Counted from the first letter of the stretch, positions 25,242-33,894 are shown. The stretch is 64,000 bases of DNA from ZC4RG30 sp963726085 (GCA_963726085.1 CAVSAR010000004.1:1-64000), one strand, 5' to 3'. Notes: generated by a model not told the origin, from the letters alone. Made by a program: numbers and translations.

Positions 25242-25962
25242 TTAGCGAGCGGCCAAGCCACTACCGACGATGCCACTGGCCTTAGCGCCGCTACCGACTA
25301 TGCCGCTGGCCTTCGCGCCGCTGCCGACGATGCCACTGGCCTTCTCGCCGCTACCGACGATGCCGCTGGCCTTCTCGCCGCTACCGACGATGCCGCTGGC
25401 CTTCTCGCCGCTGCCGACGATGCCGCTGGCCTTCTCGCCGCTGCCGACGATGCCACTGGCCTTCTCGCCGCTGCCGACGATGCCACTGGCCTTCTCGCCG
25501 CTGCCGACGATGCCACTGGCCTTCTCGCCGCTACCGACGATGCCGCTGGCCTTCTCGCCGCTACCGACGATGCCGCTGGCCTTCTCGCCGCTGCCGACGA
25601 TGCCGCTGGCCTTCTCGCCGCTGCCGACGATGCCACTGGCCTTCTCGCCGCTGCCGACGATGCCGCTGGCCTTCTCGCCGCTGCCGACGATGCCACTGGC
25701 CTTCTCGCCGCTGCCGACGATGCCACTGGCCTTCTCGCCGCTACCGACGATGCCGCTGGCCTTCTCGCCGCTGCCGACGATGCCACTGGCCTTCTCGCCG
25801 CTGCCGACGATGCCACTGGCTAGCTGCGTTGCTAATGGAATGCGAAACATAGAACGCTGAGGTCAACTGTGAGTTCGCGTCACGATCCGCTGAAAGCGCG
25901 CAAGTCGACGTTACAATCGCAGTTGCAGCAAAAACTAGGAAAGACGTTGTTCTTCTTGGCAT
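25242..25962 (-). CDS. Secreted decapeptide-repeat protein, frameshifted near start of repeat
   Basis: A gene almost wholly made of a 30-bp tandem repeat. In the chosen minus-strand frame each unit encodes the ten residues GIVGSGEKAS, repeated about 18 times, with the last two as GSGAKA and ending GSGLAAR. The variable bases in the units are third codon positions here (Ser AGT/AGC, Gly GGC/GGT), whereas other minus-strand frames change residues or hit TAG. A signal peptide (RRTTSFLVFAATAIVTSTCALSA) starts at the ATG at 25962 behind AAGGG, but in the neighbouring frame; removing one T at 25845-25847 joins the two, giving about 239 residues. Otherwise an ATG at 25850 starts the repeat without a signal. 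The function is unknown. Confidence 0.6.
25261..25820. repeat. 30-bp tandem repeat, about 18.7 copies
   Basis: Eighteen full 30-bp units and a partial nineteenth. The two variable sites define three unit types: A (CTG...CCA), B (CTA...CCG), C (CTG...CCG). From 25321 the order is A B B C A A, A B B C A C, A A B A A, so 25321-25500 and 25501-25680 are near-identical 180-bp blocks. The two terminal units at 25261-25320 are diverged. There are no spacers, so this is not a CRISPR. The unit length keeps any reading frame intact when copies are gained or lost. Confidence 0.97.
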
Positions 25963-25998
25963 AACCCTTATCTCCACTTTGCGTCGCTTCGCCAAAAC

Positions 25999-26014
25999 TG
26001 TGATTTGAGTCACA
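25999..26014. promoter_or_regulatory. CRP/Clp-type binding site
   Basis: TGTGATTTGAGTCACA matches the CRP consensus TGTGA-N6-TCACA at all ten fixed positions. It lies 37 bp upstream of the signal-peptide ATG of the repeat protein and is in the intergenic space after DUF6502 copy 3. If it acts as an activator the repeat-protein gene is the obvious target. No crp gene is in the window. Confidence 0.6.
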
Positions 26015-26122
26015 GGCTTGGCACGTTATGTTCGCTCTGGAGACAAAATATGTGATCTACGTCGGATATGTCAAACCTGCAGTAGGACGATCCCGCATTG
26101 CGAGATCAGACGACAAGTACAG

Positions 26123-27049
26123 TTATTGCTTAGGCAATATATTTGGTTCTGGGAGACCCACCCAGGCTCTCAGCCTCGGCGACTTCGGACTCTTGGGCTG
26201 CAAGGTTTGCAGGGGTACGTAGGTGAACGGCTCAGTCACGTAGTGAAATACGGTCAAACCGGTTTGAACGGTTTTATCCGGCTTCCCCCAATGTGTCTTG
26301 TTTGCGCTCAGCCAGTCGTCAATATCCAGGAGCATTTTTTGGGTTTTCTCTTTCAACAACGCTTCGAATTCGGGCAACGCATATTCCGGCAGCCCGCCAT
26401 CTGCCACTACGGAGCGTTGAATTCGTTTGTCTTCGGGTTCGGCGCCGATATTGAATTCCAGAGTACTAGCTAGGTCGGTCATCGTGCGTCCAAAATATTC
26501 CATGGCTTGGGGAGTCATTCCGCCAGCGAACACGAGATTGGACCGCGAACCTGCCCGAAAGTGATGTACTCCGACAGATCTGATAACGCCATAGTCGAGC
26601 ATATCCTTAACAATTACGTCCGGATCAGCCGTTGGATCCGCCTTGTATATCAGCGTCGACATGTTCCTTCCTGGAGTAATGTCGAAATCAAGCTCCAGCG
26701 GCAAACCGTAAGGTCCAACGTAGTGTGAGTCCGTGCTCCAGATGTGCAGCACCTCGGTGATGATTGCCTCGTTTGTAGTCTCGGGCGGCGCCAGCGCCTT
26801 TTCATCGTCAATGAACCTGCTCACGTCCGCGAGGGGAACCCCGGTGTAGTCGGACAGGACGGCACGCGTGAGCGGCCCTTTGTAGCCCCGAATGCCATCG
26901 CGTACGGCTATCTCAACGTAGGCCCCCTTGATGACTTCGCGGAACTCCAGATAGGGAATCCCGGCGCGCAGCAGGATCCTGATCAACGGCTTCAGGATCT
27001 TGCGGAATGAGTACATCAGTTGGGCACGGGCGGCTTCTCGAAGTCGCAT
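26123..27049 (-). CDS. DUF6502 family protein, copy 3
   Basis: A 308-residue intact member of the DUF6502-like set. It has the N-terminal FRKILKPLIRILLRAGIPYLEF with EVIKGAYVEIAVRD, an HTH-like TRAVLSDYTGVPLADVSRFI (about residues 60-80), a central LHIWSTDSHYVGPYGLPLEL, DVIVKDMLDYGVIRS, and a C-terminal DDWLSANKTH region. The ATG at 27049 has AGAGGAG a few bases upstream and comes 3 nt after the dgt stop, so it is coupled to the aroK-aroB-dgt unit. It is less AT-rich than copies 1 and 2 and may be the ancestral copy. Function unknown. Confidence 0.72.
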   Translation of the reverse strand: MRLREAARAQLMYSFRKILKPLIRILLRAGIPYLEFREVIKGAYVEIAVRDGIRGYKGPLTRAVLSDYTGVPLADVSRFIDDEKALAPPETTNEAIITEVLHIWSTDSHYVGPYGLPLELDFDITPGRNMSTLIYKADPTADPDVIVKDMLDYGVIRSVGVHHFRAGSRSNLVFAGGMTPQAMEYFGRTMTDLASTLEFNIGAEPEDKRIQRSVVADGGLPEYALPEFEALLKEKTQKMLLDIDDWLSANKTHWGKPDKTVQTGLTVFHYVTEPFTYVPLQTLQPKSPKSPRLRAWVGLPEPNILPKQ

Positions 27050-27052
27050 GGG

Positions 27053-28198
27053 TCAGCTCCTCTGCGCGGGCACGAACAGCCGGTCGTGCTCGCTGATTGC
27101 ATAGCGGTCAGTCATGCCAGCCACATAGTCGGCAACGGCGCGGGCGCGGCCAGCAGCGCCAAGCACGGCCTCCAGGCGCTGAGCCACGGCGCGGTGTTCG
27201 TCCGGCATCAGCAGCACATCTTCCATGAACACGCGAAACAGGTCCCCTACCACGTTGCGCGCCTTGCGCGTCATGCGCTGCACGCGGTAATGCCGGTAGA
27301 GGTTATCGCGCAGGAAGCGCTTCAGCTGCAGATGCTCGGCGCGCACCTGGTCGCTCATGTCCACCAGGGCGCAGCCGCTGGCGCGCACGGCGTCGATATC
27401 CCTCGGTGCTGCCTCGTGCAGCCGGGCACTGGTCGACTGGATCACGTCCACCACGATGTAGTTGATCATCCGTCGCACGGTTTCGTGGACCAGACGGCGA
27501 CCGGCCAACTTCGGATAGCGCTGCCGCACCTCGTCGAGCTGTCGTGCAACGATGGGCAGTTCCTGCAGCTGTTCCAGCTCCAGGAACCCGGCGCGCAGGC
27601 CGTCATCGACGTCATGATTGTTGTAGGCGATTTCGTCGGCGACATTGGCCAGCTGTGCCTCGAGGCCCGCCTGCTTGCGCTCGATGAACCGCAATCCCAG
27701 CTCGCCCAGCTCGCGCGCCTTGGCTATCGAGCAATGCTTGAGAATGCCTTCGCGGGTCTCGAAGGTAAGGTTCAGGCCATTGAAGTCCGCGTAGCGCTCC
27801 TCGAGCTCATCGACCACGCGCAGCGACTGCAGGTTGTGCTCGAAACCCCCGAACTCGCGCATGCACTCGTTGAGCGCGTCCTGGCCGGCATGGCCGAACG
27901 GCGTGTGCCCCAGGTCGTGCGCCAGGCAGATCGCCTCGGTCAGCGACTCATTCAGCTCGAGCGCACGGGCAATCGAGCGTGCGATCTGCGCCACCTCCAT
28001 GGAGTGCGTGAGGCGGGTGCGGTAAAGATCGCCCTCGTGATTGACGAACACCTGGGTCTTGTACACCAGGCGGCGAAACGCCCCGGAGTGCACGATGCGA
28101 TCGCGGTCGCGCTGGTACTCACCGCGATATTGCGGTGGCGGCTCCGGAAAGCGGCGCCCCCGCGTACGTTCCTCATGGGCTGCGTAGGGGGCGAGCAT
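27053..28198 (-). CDS. dgt: Deoxyguanosinetriphosphate triphosphohydrolase-like protein
   Basis: A 381-residue HD-domain dNTPase of the dGTPase-like group. The metal-binding HD set is present: RLTHSMEVAQIARSIAR, then CLAHDLGHTPFGHAGQ, and later ADEIAYNNHDVDDGLRAG. The N-terminus ends with RDRDRIVHSGAFRRLVYKTQVF, the conserved block of this family. The ATG at 28198 lies two bases after the aroB stop. The open frame continues upstream into aroB only because aroB is frameshifted. It hydrolyses dNTPs to deoxynucleosides and triphosphate. Followed by DUF6502 copy 3 after 3 nt. Confidence 0.92.
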   Translation of the reverse strand: MLAPYAAHEERTRGRRFPEPPPQYRGEYQRDRDRIVHSGAFRRLVYKTQVFVNHEGDLYRTRLTHSMEVAQIARSIARALELNESLTEAICLAHDLGHTPFGHAGQDALNECMREFGGFEHNLQSLRVVDELEERYADFNGLNLTFETREGILKHCSIAKARELGELGLRFIERKQAGLEAQLANVADEIAYNNHDVDDGLRAGFLELEQLQELPIVARQLDEVRQRYPKLAGRRLVHETVRRMINYIVVDVIQSTSARLHEAAPRDIDAVRASGCALVDMSDQVRAEHLQLKRFLRDNLYRHYRVQRMTRKARNVVGDLFRVFMEDVLLMPDEHRAVAQRLEAVLGAAGRARAVADYVAGMTDRYAISEHDRLFVPAQRS

Positions 28199-28200
28199 CG

Positions 28201-29277
28201 CTACCCGAAGTGCCTGGCCAACGTGCCGTGCAGCGCATCGTCGGCGTAGTCTGCCGTGAAGCGCGCCGCCCCCAGCCGCTCCAGCAGCACCAGGCGAATC
28301 CGCCCGGACTTGACCTTCTTGTCCAGGCTCATGAACTCCAGTGCGCGCGCCGCGCCAATGCGCGGCGCCTGCACCGGCAGTCCGATCCGCGCCAGCAGCT
28401 CGCGCACCCGCTGCGACGTCGGCGGCAGTCAGCATTCCCAGCTGTGCCGACAGGTCCGCGGCGATGACCATCCCGGTGGCCACGGCCTCGCCATGCAGCC
28501 ACTGGGTGTAGCCGGTTGCCGTCTCGATGGCATGGCCGAACGTATGGCCGAGATTGAGCAAAGCCCGATCGCCGGCTTCGCGTTCATCGCGCCGCACGAC
28601 CTCGGCCTTGAGCTGGCAGGAGCGGTGGATGGCGTGGGCCAGCGCCGCCGGATCCAGCCCCAGCAGTTGGTCCACGTTGCGCTCGATCCAGTCCAGGAAT
28701 TTCAGGTCGAAGACCAGCCCGTACTTGACGACCTCGGCCAGGCCCGCGCGCAACTCGCGCGCCGGCAGCGTGCGCAGCGCGGCCGTATCGGCCAATACCA
28801 CGCTGGGCTGGTGGAACGCGCCGACCAGGTTCTTGCCGCCGGGGTGATTGACGCCGGTCTTGCCGCCAACGGAGGAATCCACCTGCGCCAGCAGGGTGGT
28901 GGGCAACTGGGCAAACGCGACCCCGCGTTGATAGCAGGCTGCGGCAAACCCGGCCAGATCACCGACAACGCCTCCGCCCAGGGCCAGCACCGTGCAGTCA
29001 CGCCCGAAGCGGTTGGCCACCAGCACGTCCAGCACCCGCGATACGTATTCCAGCGTCTTGTACTGCTCGCCATCCGGCAGCGCACATCGACGATGTTGCG
29101 GTCAGGCAGCGCCCGGCGTACCGCATCCGCATACAGCGGCCCGACGGTGGTATTGCTGACCAGGAGCAGGTCGCGAGCCGGCAGGTGACCGGCCAGCGTG
29201 CCCGCGTCGGCCAGCAGGGATTCGCCGATCAGGATCGGATACGAGCGCTCGGCCAGTGAAACTTCAAGCGTCAGCAC
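28201..29277 (-). CDS. aroB: 3-dehydroquinate synthase, broken by two frameshifts
   Basis: AroB converts DAHP to 3-dehydroquinate in the shikimate pathway. Three frames together give the whole protein of about 358 residues. The first (29277 to about 29082) has LTLEVSLAERSYPILIGESL. The middle has ALGGGVVGDLAGFAAA, QVDSSVGGKTGVNHPGGKN, GHTFGHAIETATG and HGEAVATGMV. The last (from about 28414) has VRELLARIGLPV and SLDKKVKSGRIRLVLL. One base is missing near 29081 (restoring LPDGEQYKTLE) and one is extra near 28414. All metal and active-site motifs survive and the gene lies in its usual place after aroK, so both are probably sequence errors. Confidence 0.85.
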
Positions 29278-29314
29278 AACCGGTGAAGTATAGATCGCGC
29301 CTCGCCCGCCACGC

Positions 29315-29869
29315 TCAACCGCCGTCTACGGGCTCAATGGGCTTGATGCCCAGTGCGTCCAGCACCAGGTGCGCCACCCGCGCGACGCGCCGGTTGTCGG
29401 TGGATAGCGTGATATCGGCAATCTCCCGGTACAGCGGATCGCGCACGGTCCGCAATTCCGCCAGTCGCGCCGGCAGATCCGGGGCCTTGAGTAGCGGACG
29501 TCCGCGGCCCTTGCCCACCCGATGCAGCTGCTGGGCCAGGGAGGTCTCCAGGTACACCACGATGCCCGTCTCCTGCAGCAGCTTGCGATTCTCCGGTGCC
29601 AGTACCGCGCCACCGCCGGTGGCAAGCACGATGGGTTCCTTGTGGCACAGCGCAGCCAGCGCCTCGCGCTCGCGCGCCCTGAAGCGCGCCTCGCCCTCGC
29701 GGTCAAAGATGTACGGAATGTCCACGCCCGCCTGGCGTTCGATCTCTGCATCACTGTCGTAGAACGGCACGCCCCGCAGCCGTCCGATGTGGCGTCCCAC
29801 GGCGGACTTGCCCGTGCCCATGGGACCGATCAGATAGATGTTGCGCTTTCCCAGCATGCCGGAAAGCAT
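29315..29869 (-). CDS. aroK: Shikimate kinase
   Basis: A 184-residue shikimate kinase. Walker A GPMGTGKSAVG, the DSDAEIERQAG shikimate-binding block, ATGGGAVLAPENR and the LID-region arginines in RGRPLL are present. It phosphorylates shikimate with ATP. Two starts are possible, ATG at 29869 and ATG at 29857; the first sits at the foot of the upstream hairpin, so the second is plausible. aroB follows after 37 nt. The usual pilQ-aroK neighbourhood is interrupted here by the Ig-like lipoprotein gene. Confidence 0.93.
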   Translation of the reverse strand: MLSGMLGKRNIYLIGPMGTGKSAVGRHIGRLRGVPFYDSDAEIERQAGVDIPYIFDREGEARFRAREREALAALCHKEPIVLATGGGAVLAPENRKLLQETGIVVYLETSLAQQLHRVGKGRGRPLLKAPDLPARLAELRTVRDPLYREIADITLSTDNRRVARVAHLVLDALGIKPIEPVDGG

Positions 29870-29892
29870 ACGGCCGCCCGAAGGCGGCCGTA
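29869..29892 (-). terminator. UUCG-capped hairpin between the Ig-like lipoprotein and aroK
   Basis: A 10-bp stem (TACGGCCGCC / GGCGGCCGTA) with a TTCG tetraloop on the minus strand, 24 nt past the lipoprotein stop. Only a short pyrimidine stretch follows, so read-through to aroK is likely. Confidence 0.6.
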
Positions 29893-29916
29893 AGCGGGTT
29901 TCAATGGAGCCAGGGC

Positions 29917-31624
29917 TTAGCTAACCGTGACGGGAATCTGCACCAGCGTCTGTTGTCCGCTGGGCGTCTTTACCGTCAGGTTGAAGATTCCGGAACCTGC
30001 AGTAGAACCGGCAGTCAGACTGAATGAAAATACCGTACCGGAGCCCTTGGTCCCGGCCGGTACATTCGAGCACGGTACGCCAAATGTATTTGGCGTACCC
30101 AATTGGACAGCGGAACCAGAGACGGCGGCTGAAACAACTGTTCCGCCGGGCATGATGTTGTTGTTGACATCGCGAACCCAAACCGTCACCGATTGGGAAC
30201 CATTGATCGGCATACTGATTGGCGCAAGCGCCGCACCAGCCGTGTCAGTCACCACTGGCGTGCTGCCGGACATGACAACCACATTCTTTGCGCCAATGCC
30301 GGTGGAGCGAGAGGACGGGCCACCACAACGGCCAGTCGTATCGTTGCAAAGAACGCCGTTGAATTTCCCGTCGGCAGGATCGCGGACACCGTCGTTGTTG
30401 AAATCGAAGAAGTAGCCATCCGTTCCAGGGGTATACACACCATCTTCGTTGTCATCACGGTAAGGCTCCGGAAGGTCCGTGAAGGTCTCTCCATTGTCGA
30501 ACGCACCGTTGCCGTTGCTATCGACGAAGGATTCTTCGCCGATGGCCGTGGCAAGCAATGTCACTCGACCATCTGTGGGACGCGGATTGGAACTGCGCCA
30601 TGTCACGGCGCAAAGCCCGCTTTCGGTAGTCGTGGTGACTGTGGTGCACTGAGCCTGCACGGCGCCACCCTCTGCCGTAAATGTAACCGCCGTGCCATCA
30701 GGCACTGGGTTACCGAACCGGTCCGCGAGACGTGCCGTCACAGCGGTCGTGGTGCCATCCAGGTCCAGGCCTTCGACGTTCTGACATGCCAGCGCCAGCG
30801 AGAAGCTCGCGGCGGTGGGAATGCCGGTGGTGACCGTCAATTGGCTGGACTGTGTTGAAATGTTTGGCGTGACGCTGGTGATGCTGGCTGTGACCCTAAT
30901 CGAGGTCGATACCGTGCCGGCATTTACCACAGTCTGCACCAGTCCCTGGGCGTCACTGAGCAACGACGCGGGGGTCAGGGAAATTCCACCTACGGAAGTA
31001 TCCAAGGTGAACGCCACCATTGCACCGGCCCTCGGTCCGCCCGAGGAATCCAGTACCTTGAAGACAACCGTGCTGGCCTCCGGACGACCAGGATCGCCGG
31101 TGCCCTTCAGTGCAATGTTAGTCAGGGGTTGCCGACACGAAGGCGATCGTGCCGATTGCCCCCTGCGCAACCGTTACTGTTCCAGTTGCTGTGCTGGTGA
31201 CGCCGTTAAGCACCGCCGTGGCAGTGATGACATCGGGACCCGTGCAGCCATTTGCAACGTATGTCACCGTCGCAATACCTGTCGCAGTCATGGCGTCACT
31301 CGCGGGATTGATCTTCGCCGATCCCTGGGCTACGCAAGGTGAATTGAAGGTGACAGTAGAGGACGTCGTGTAAAGATTACCGTCCGCCTGCTGCAGCGAA
31401 ACGGTCAGACTGGTGCTGCCTCCCGCCGAAAGGCTAGTGCTGATGATGCCGATTGCACCCGCCTGAAATCCGCTTCCCGTGCCCGTGCCCAGCTGCACCG
31501 CCTGACCTGTGCCGCCTCCCGGTCCGGTGGCTGCACCGGTGCCCTTAAAGGAATTGCTATCACCGCTTCCGCAGGCGGCCAGCAGCGAGGCCATCAGGGC
31601 TGTGAGAAATGCAGACTTGCGCAT
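29917..31624 (-). CDS. Ig-like (Big_1-type) surface lipoprotein, frameshifted
   Basis: A lipoprotein of about 568 residues when repaired. The signal ends in lipobox LLAAC (C18). It has three or four bacterial Ig-like repeats, for example FKVLDSSGGPRAGAMVAFTL with VNAGTVSTSIRVTASI, and VTARLADRFGNPVPDGTAV, the pattern of Big_1 invasin/intimin domains. Around 30.4-30.5 kb is an insert with two or three Asp-rich loops (DSNGNGAFDNGETFTD, DDNEDGVYTPGTDG, DFNNDGVRDPADG) resembling calcium-binding EF-hand or dockerin loops. A CCCC run at 31125-31128 (minus strand) shifts the frame; one C fewer joins VSATL to TNIALKGTG. It follows pilQ by 28 nt in the pil operon, suggesting a role in adhesion or piliation. 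Confidence 0.68.
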
Positions 31625-31652
31625 ATCGGTATCCGTTGCTTCGTTGGTGCGG

Positions 31653-33881
31653 TTAGTTGACGTTGACGCCTTCGCGCACAATCTTCGGGGTCACAAAGAT
31701 GAGCAGCTCATCCTTGTTGTTGGTCTTGCTGGTGGTCTTGAACAGGTAACCCAGGCCCGGGATATCCCCCAGCCACGGCACCTTCTTCTCGGTCTCGCGA
31801 CGCTCGGTCTCGAGAATGCCGCCCAGCACGACGGTCTGACCGTCGCCGATGAACACCGTGGTGGTGATCTCGCTGGTGTCGATCGAGGGCACGTTCACAC
31901 CGCCGGTCGTGACCACCACCTGGCCGACGCGCTGCTTCTTGACGTTGATGTCAAGAATCAGCCGGTTGTCCGGGGTGATCAGCGGCGTGACCTTGAGGGC
32001 CAGCACCGCCTTCTTGAACTGGATGGTCGCCGCACCGCTCGAGGCGGCTTCCTGGTACGGGATTTCCGTGCCCTGCTCGATCATGGCTTCCTGTTGGTTG
32101 GCGGCCATGATGCGCGGCGAGGAAATCACTTCACCCTTGCCTTCGGACTGGGCGGCCGACAGCTCCAGGTCGACGATGTAGTCCGAGCCCAGCACCATCA
32201 GCGCCAGGCTGCCGGCCGGATTTGCGACCGGCAGGTTCACGTTGTACCGATTGGCAGCGGTGCCACCGGTGGGCACCTGCACCGGCAACGGCGGGTTGCC
32301 GGCGGCCAGATTGCCCAGGGCGGAGCCGAGGATTTGGTCGGTGCCCGCGGCCGTGCCGGTGGTCGAATACAGGCCATCGTTGCCCTTGCCGGTAATGGCC
32401 GTGAACCCGGCGCGCACACCCAGGTCACGCGTGAAATCCGAGCTGACCACCACGATGCGCGCCTCGATCAGCACCTGGCGCACCGGGATATCAAGCGTCG
32501 CCACCAGCGAACGGATGCTGGCAATGCTGTCGGCCGTGTCCTGGATCAACAGCGTATTGGTGCGCGAGTCGATGGTGACGTTGCCACGCTGGGACAGCAG
32601 CGACCGGCCGCCGGTCCCGCCACCGCCACCGCCACCGCCGCCCGCGCCGCCCTGGGCGCGGATCAACGCCGCGATGTCTTCGGCCTTGGCGTAATTGACC
32701 TGCAGGTACTCGGTACGCAGCGGCGCCAGGTTGCCGATGTCCTTCCTGGCTTCCAGCTCGGCCTTCTCGCGCGTGGCCAGTTCTTCGGCCGGCGCCACCA
32801 GGATCACGTTGCCGTCACGGCGCATGGCCAGGCCCTTGAGCCGCAGCACCACGTCCAGCACCTGGTCCCAGGGCACGTTCTGCAGGCGCAAGGTGACGCC
32901 GCCGGTCACCGAATCGGAAACGACGATGTTCTCGCCGCTGGTGTCCATGATCAGCTGCAGCACTGCGCGGGTGTCGATGTCCTGGAAGGCCAATGACATG
33001 CGCTCGCCGGTGTACACCGGGCGCTGGTCGACCTGCGCCTTGGCTGCGCGCCGCGGCTGCAGCTCAATTACGTACTGGTCGTCGGCCTGGTAGGCCAGCT
33101 GCTCGAACTCGCCCGCGGCCGTGATCACCAGCTGGGCGCCAGTGCCGGCGGTTACCGCATCGACACTGGACACCGGCGTGGCGAAATCGGACACGTCAAA
33201 ACGGCGCTGCAGGTGCTGCGGCAGGCTCGCGCCGGCGAAATCCACGAACACTTCATTGCCCTGCTGGCGCAGGTTGATGGGCGTACGCGGATCGGTGAGT
33301 TTCACGATTACCCGGCCGGTACCGTCGTTGCCGCGCCGAAAGTCGATGCTAGAGATGGCGCGGTGGCTGGCCGTCGCGGTGGTGGTAGCCGTCGCAGCAC
33401 GCGTGGCGGCTCCGGTGGGGTTGGCCGCAGGTCGCGCCGGCTCACCCAGGGTGATCAGAATGCGGTTGCCGTCCACCTTGGTGTCGTACGGCACCATATG
33501 TTCCAGGTTCAGGACCAGGCGCGAGCGGCCATTGCCTTCGGCGGCCAGGATGCTGTCCAGTCCGCCAGTGCGCACGTCGATCCGGCGCTGCGCCACGGCC
33601 AGGGTGGTGTCGGGCAGGTCGATCGAGATGCGTGCCGGGTTGTCGATGGTGAATGACACCGGGGTCGGGGCCGGACCGCTGGTGGTGATGATCAGCTGCC
33701 CGCCCTTGCCAACCATGGGTTGGACATCGATGGACAACACCTTGTTGCCTGCGCTGGCCGGGGCTGCAGGAGCATCCGCCGCACCTGCCGTGATGGTCAG
33801 GCTGCCGGTCAGGGCCAGCACAGCTGCCACCAGCACCTTTCGCAAGGCGGTTGGGTTGGCGATATAACGGTTCATTCGCAT
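31653..33881 (-). CDS. pilQ: Type IV pilus secretin PilQ
   Basis: A 742-residue outer-membrane secretin that forms the pore for type IV pili. Order seen: signal peptide ending AGA (about residue 34), two AMIN domains (VSFTIDNPARISIDLPDT near 77-95 and VIVKLTDPRTPINLRQQ near 192-208), an STN/N0 domain (MSLAFQDIDTRAVLQLIMD), an N1 domain containing a short Gly-rich loop, and the secretin core with VPWLGDIPGLGYLFK near the C-terminus. AMIN domains bind peptidoglycan. It ends the pilMNOPQ unit, 13 nt after pilP. Confidence 0.95.
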   Translation of the reverse strand: MRMNRYIANPTALRKVLVAAVLALTGSLTITAGAADAPAAPASAGNKVLSIDVQPMVGKGGQLIITTSGPAPTPVSFTIDNPARISIDLPDTTLAVAQRRIDVRTGGLDSILAAEGNGRSRLVLNLEHMVPYDTKVDGNRILITLGEPARPAANPTGAATRAATATTTATASHRAISSIDFRRGNDGTGRVIVKLTDPRTPINLRQQGNEVFVDFAGASLPQHLQRRFDVSDFATPVSSVDAVTAGTGAQLVITAAGEFEQLAYQADDQYVIELQPRRAAKAQVDQRPVYTGERMSLAFQDIDTRAVLQLIMDTSGENIVVSDSVTGGVTLRLQNVPWDQVLDVVLRLKGLAMRRDGNVILVAPAEELATREKAELEARKDIGNLAPLRTEYLQVNYAKAEDIAALIRAQGGAGGGGGGGGGTGGRSLLSQRGNVTIDSRTNTLLIQDTADSIASIRSLVATLDIPVRQVLIEARIVVVSSDFTRDLGVRAGFTAITGKGNDGLYSTTGTAAGTDQILGSALGNLAAGNPPLPVQVPTGGTAANRYNVNLPVANPAGSLALMVLGSDYIVDLELSAAQSEGKGEVISSPRIMAANQQEAMIEQGTEIPYQEAASSGAATIQFKKAVLALKVTPLITPDNRLILDINVKKQRVGQVVVTTGGVNVPSIDTSEITTTVFIGDGQTVVLGGILETERRETEKKVPWLGDIPGLGYLFKTTSKTNNKDELLIFVTPKIVREGVNVN

Positions 33882-33894
33882 GATCTCCTGCCGG

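Noticed and set aside
25261..25820. CRISPR array
   Set aside because: The 30-bp units are directly adjacent with no spacers, and no cas genes are nearby.
25230..25860. Plus-strand and other minus-strand open frames across the tandem repeat
   Set aside because: The repeat length is a multiple of three, so several frames stay open by chance. Signal peptide, ribosome site, CRP-type site and terminator all fit the minus strand, and other minus frames meet TAG or change residues in unit variants. One plus frame (PLAFSPLPTM) also has silent variation, but has no plausible start region.
26016..26035. Possible sigma-54 promoter (TGGCAC with a downstream TTCGC)
   Set aside because: The spacing to the GC element is off by one and there is no plus-strand gene downstream to serve.
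27053..29035. A 660-residue AroB-Dgt fusion protein
   Set aside because: The open frame results from the frameshift in aroB. The segment between the two domains is out-of-frame aroB sequence, and the normal aroB stop and dgt start are both present.
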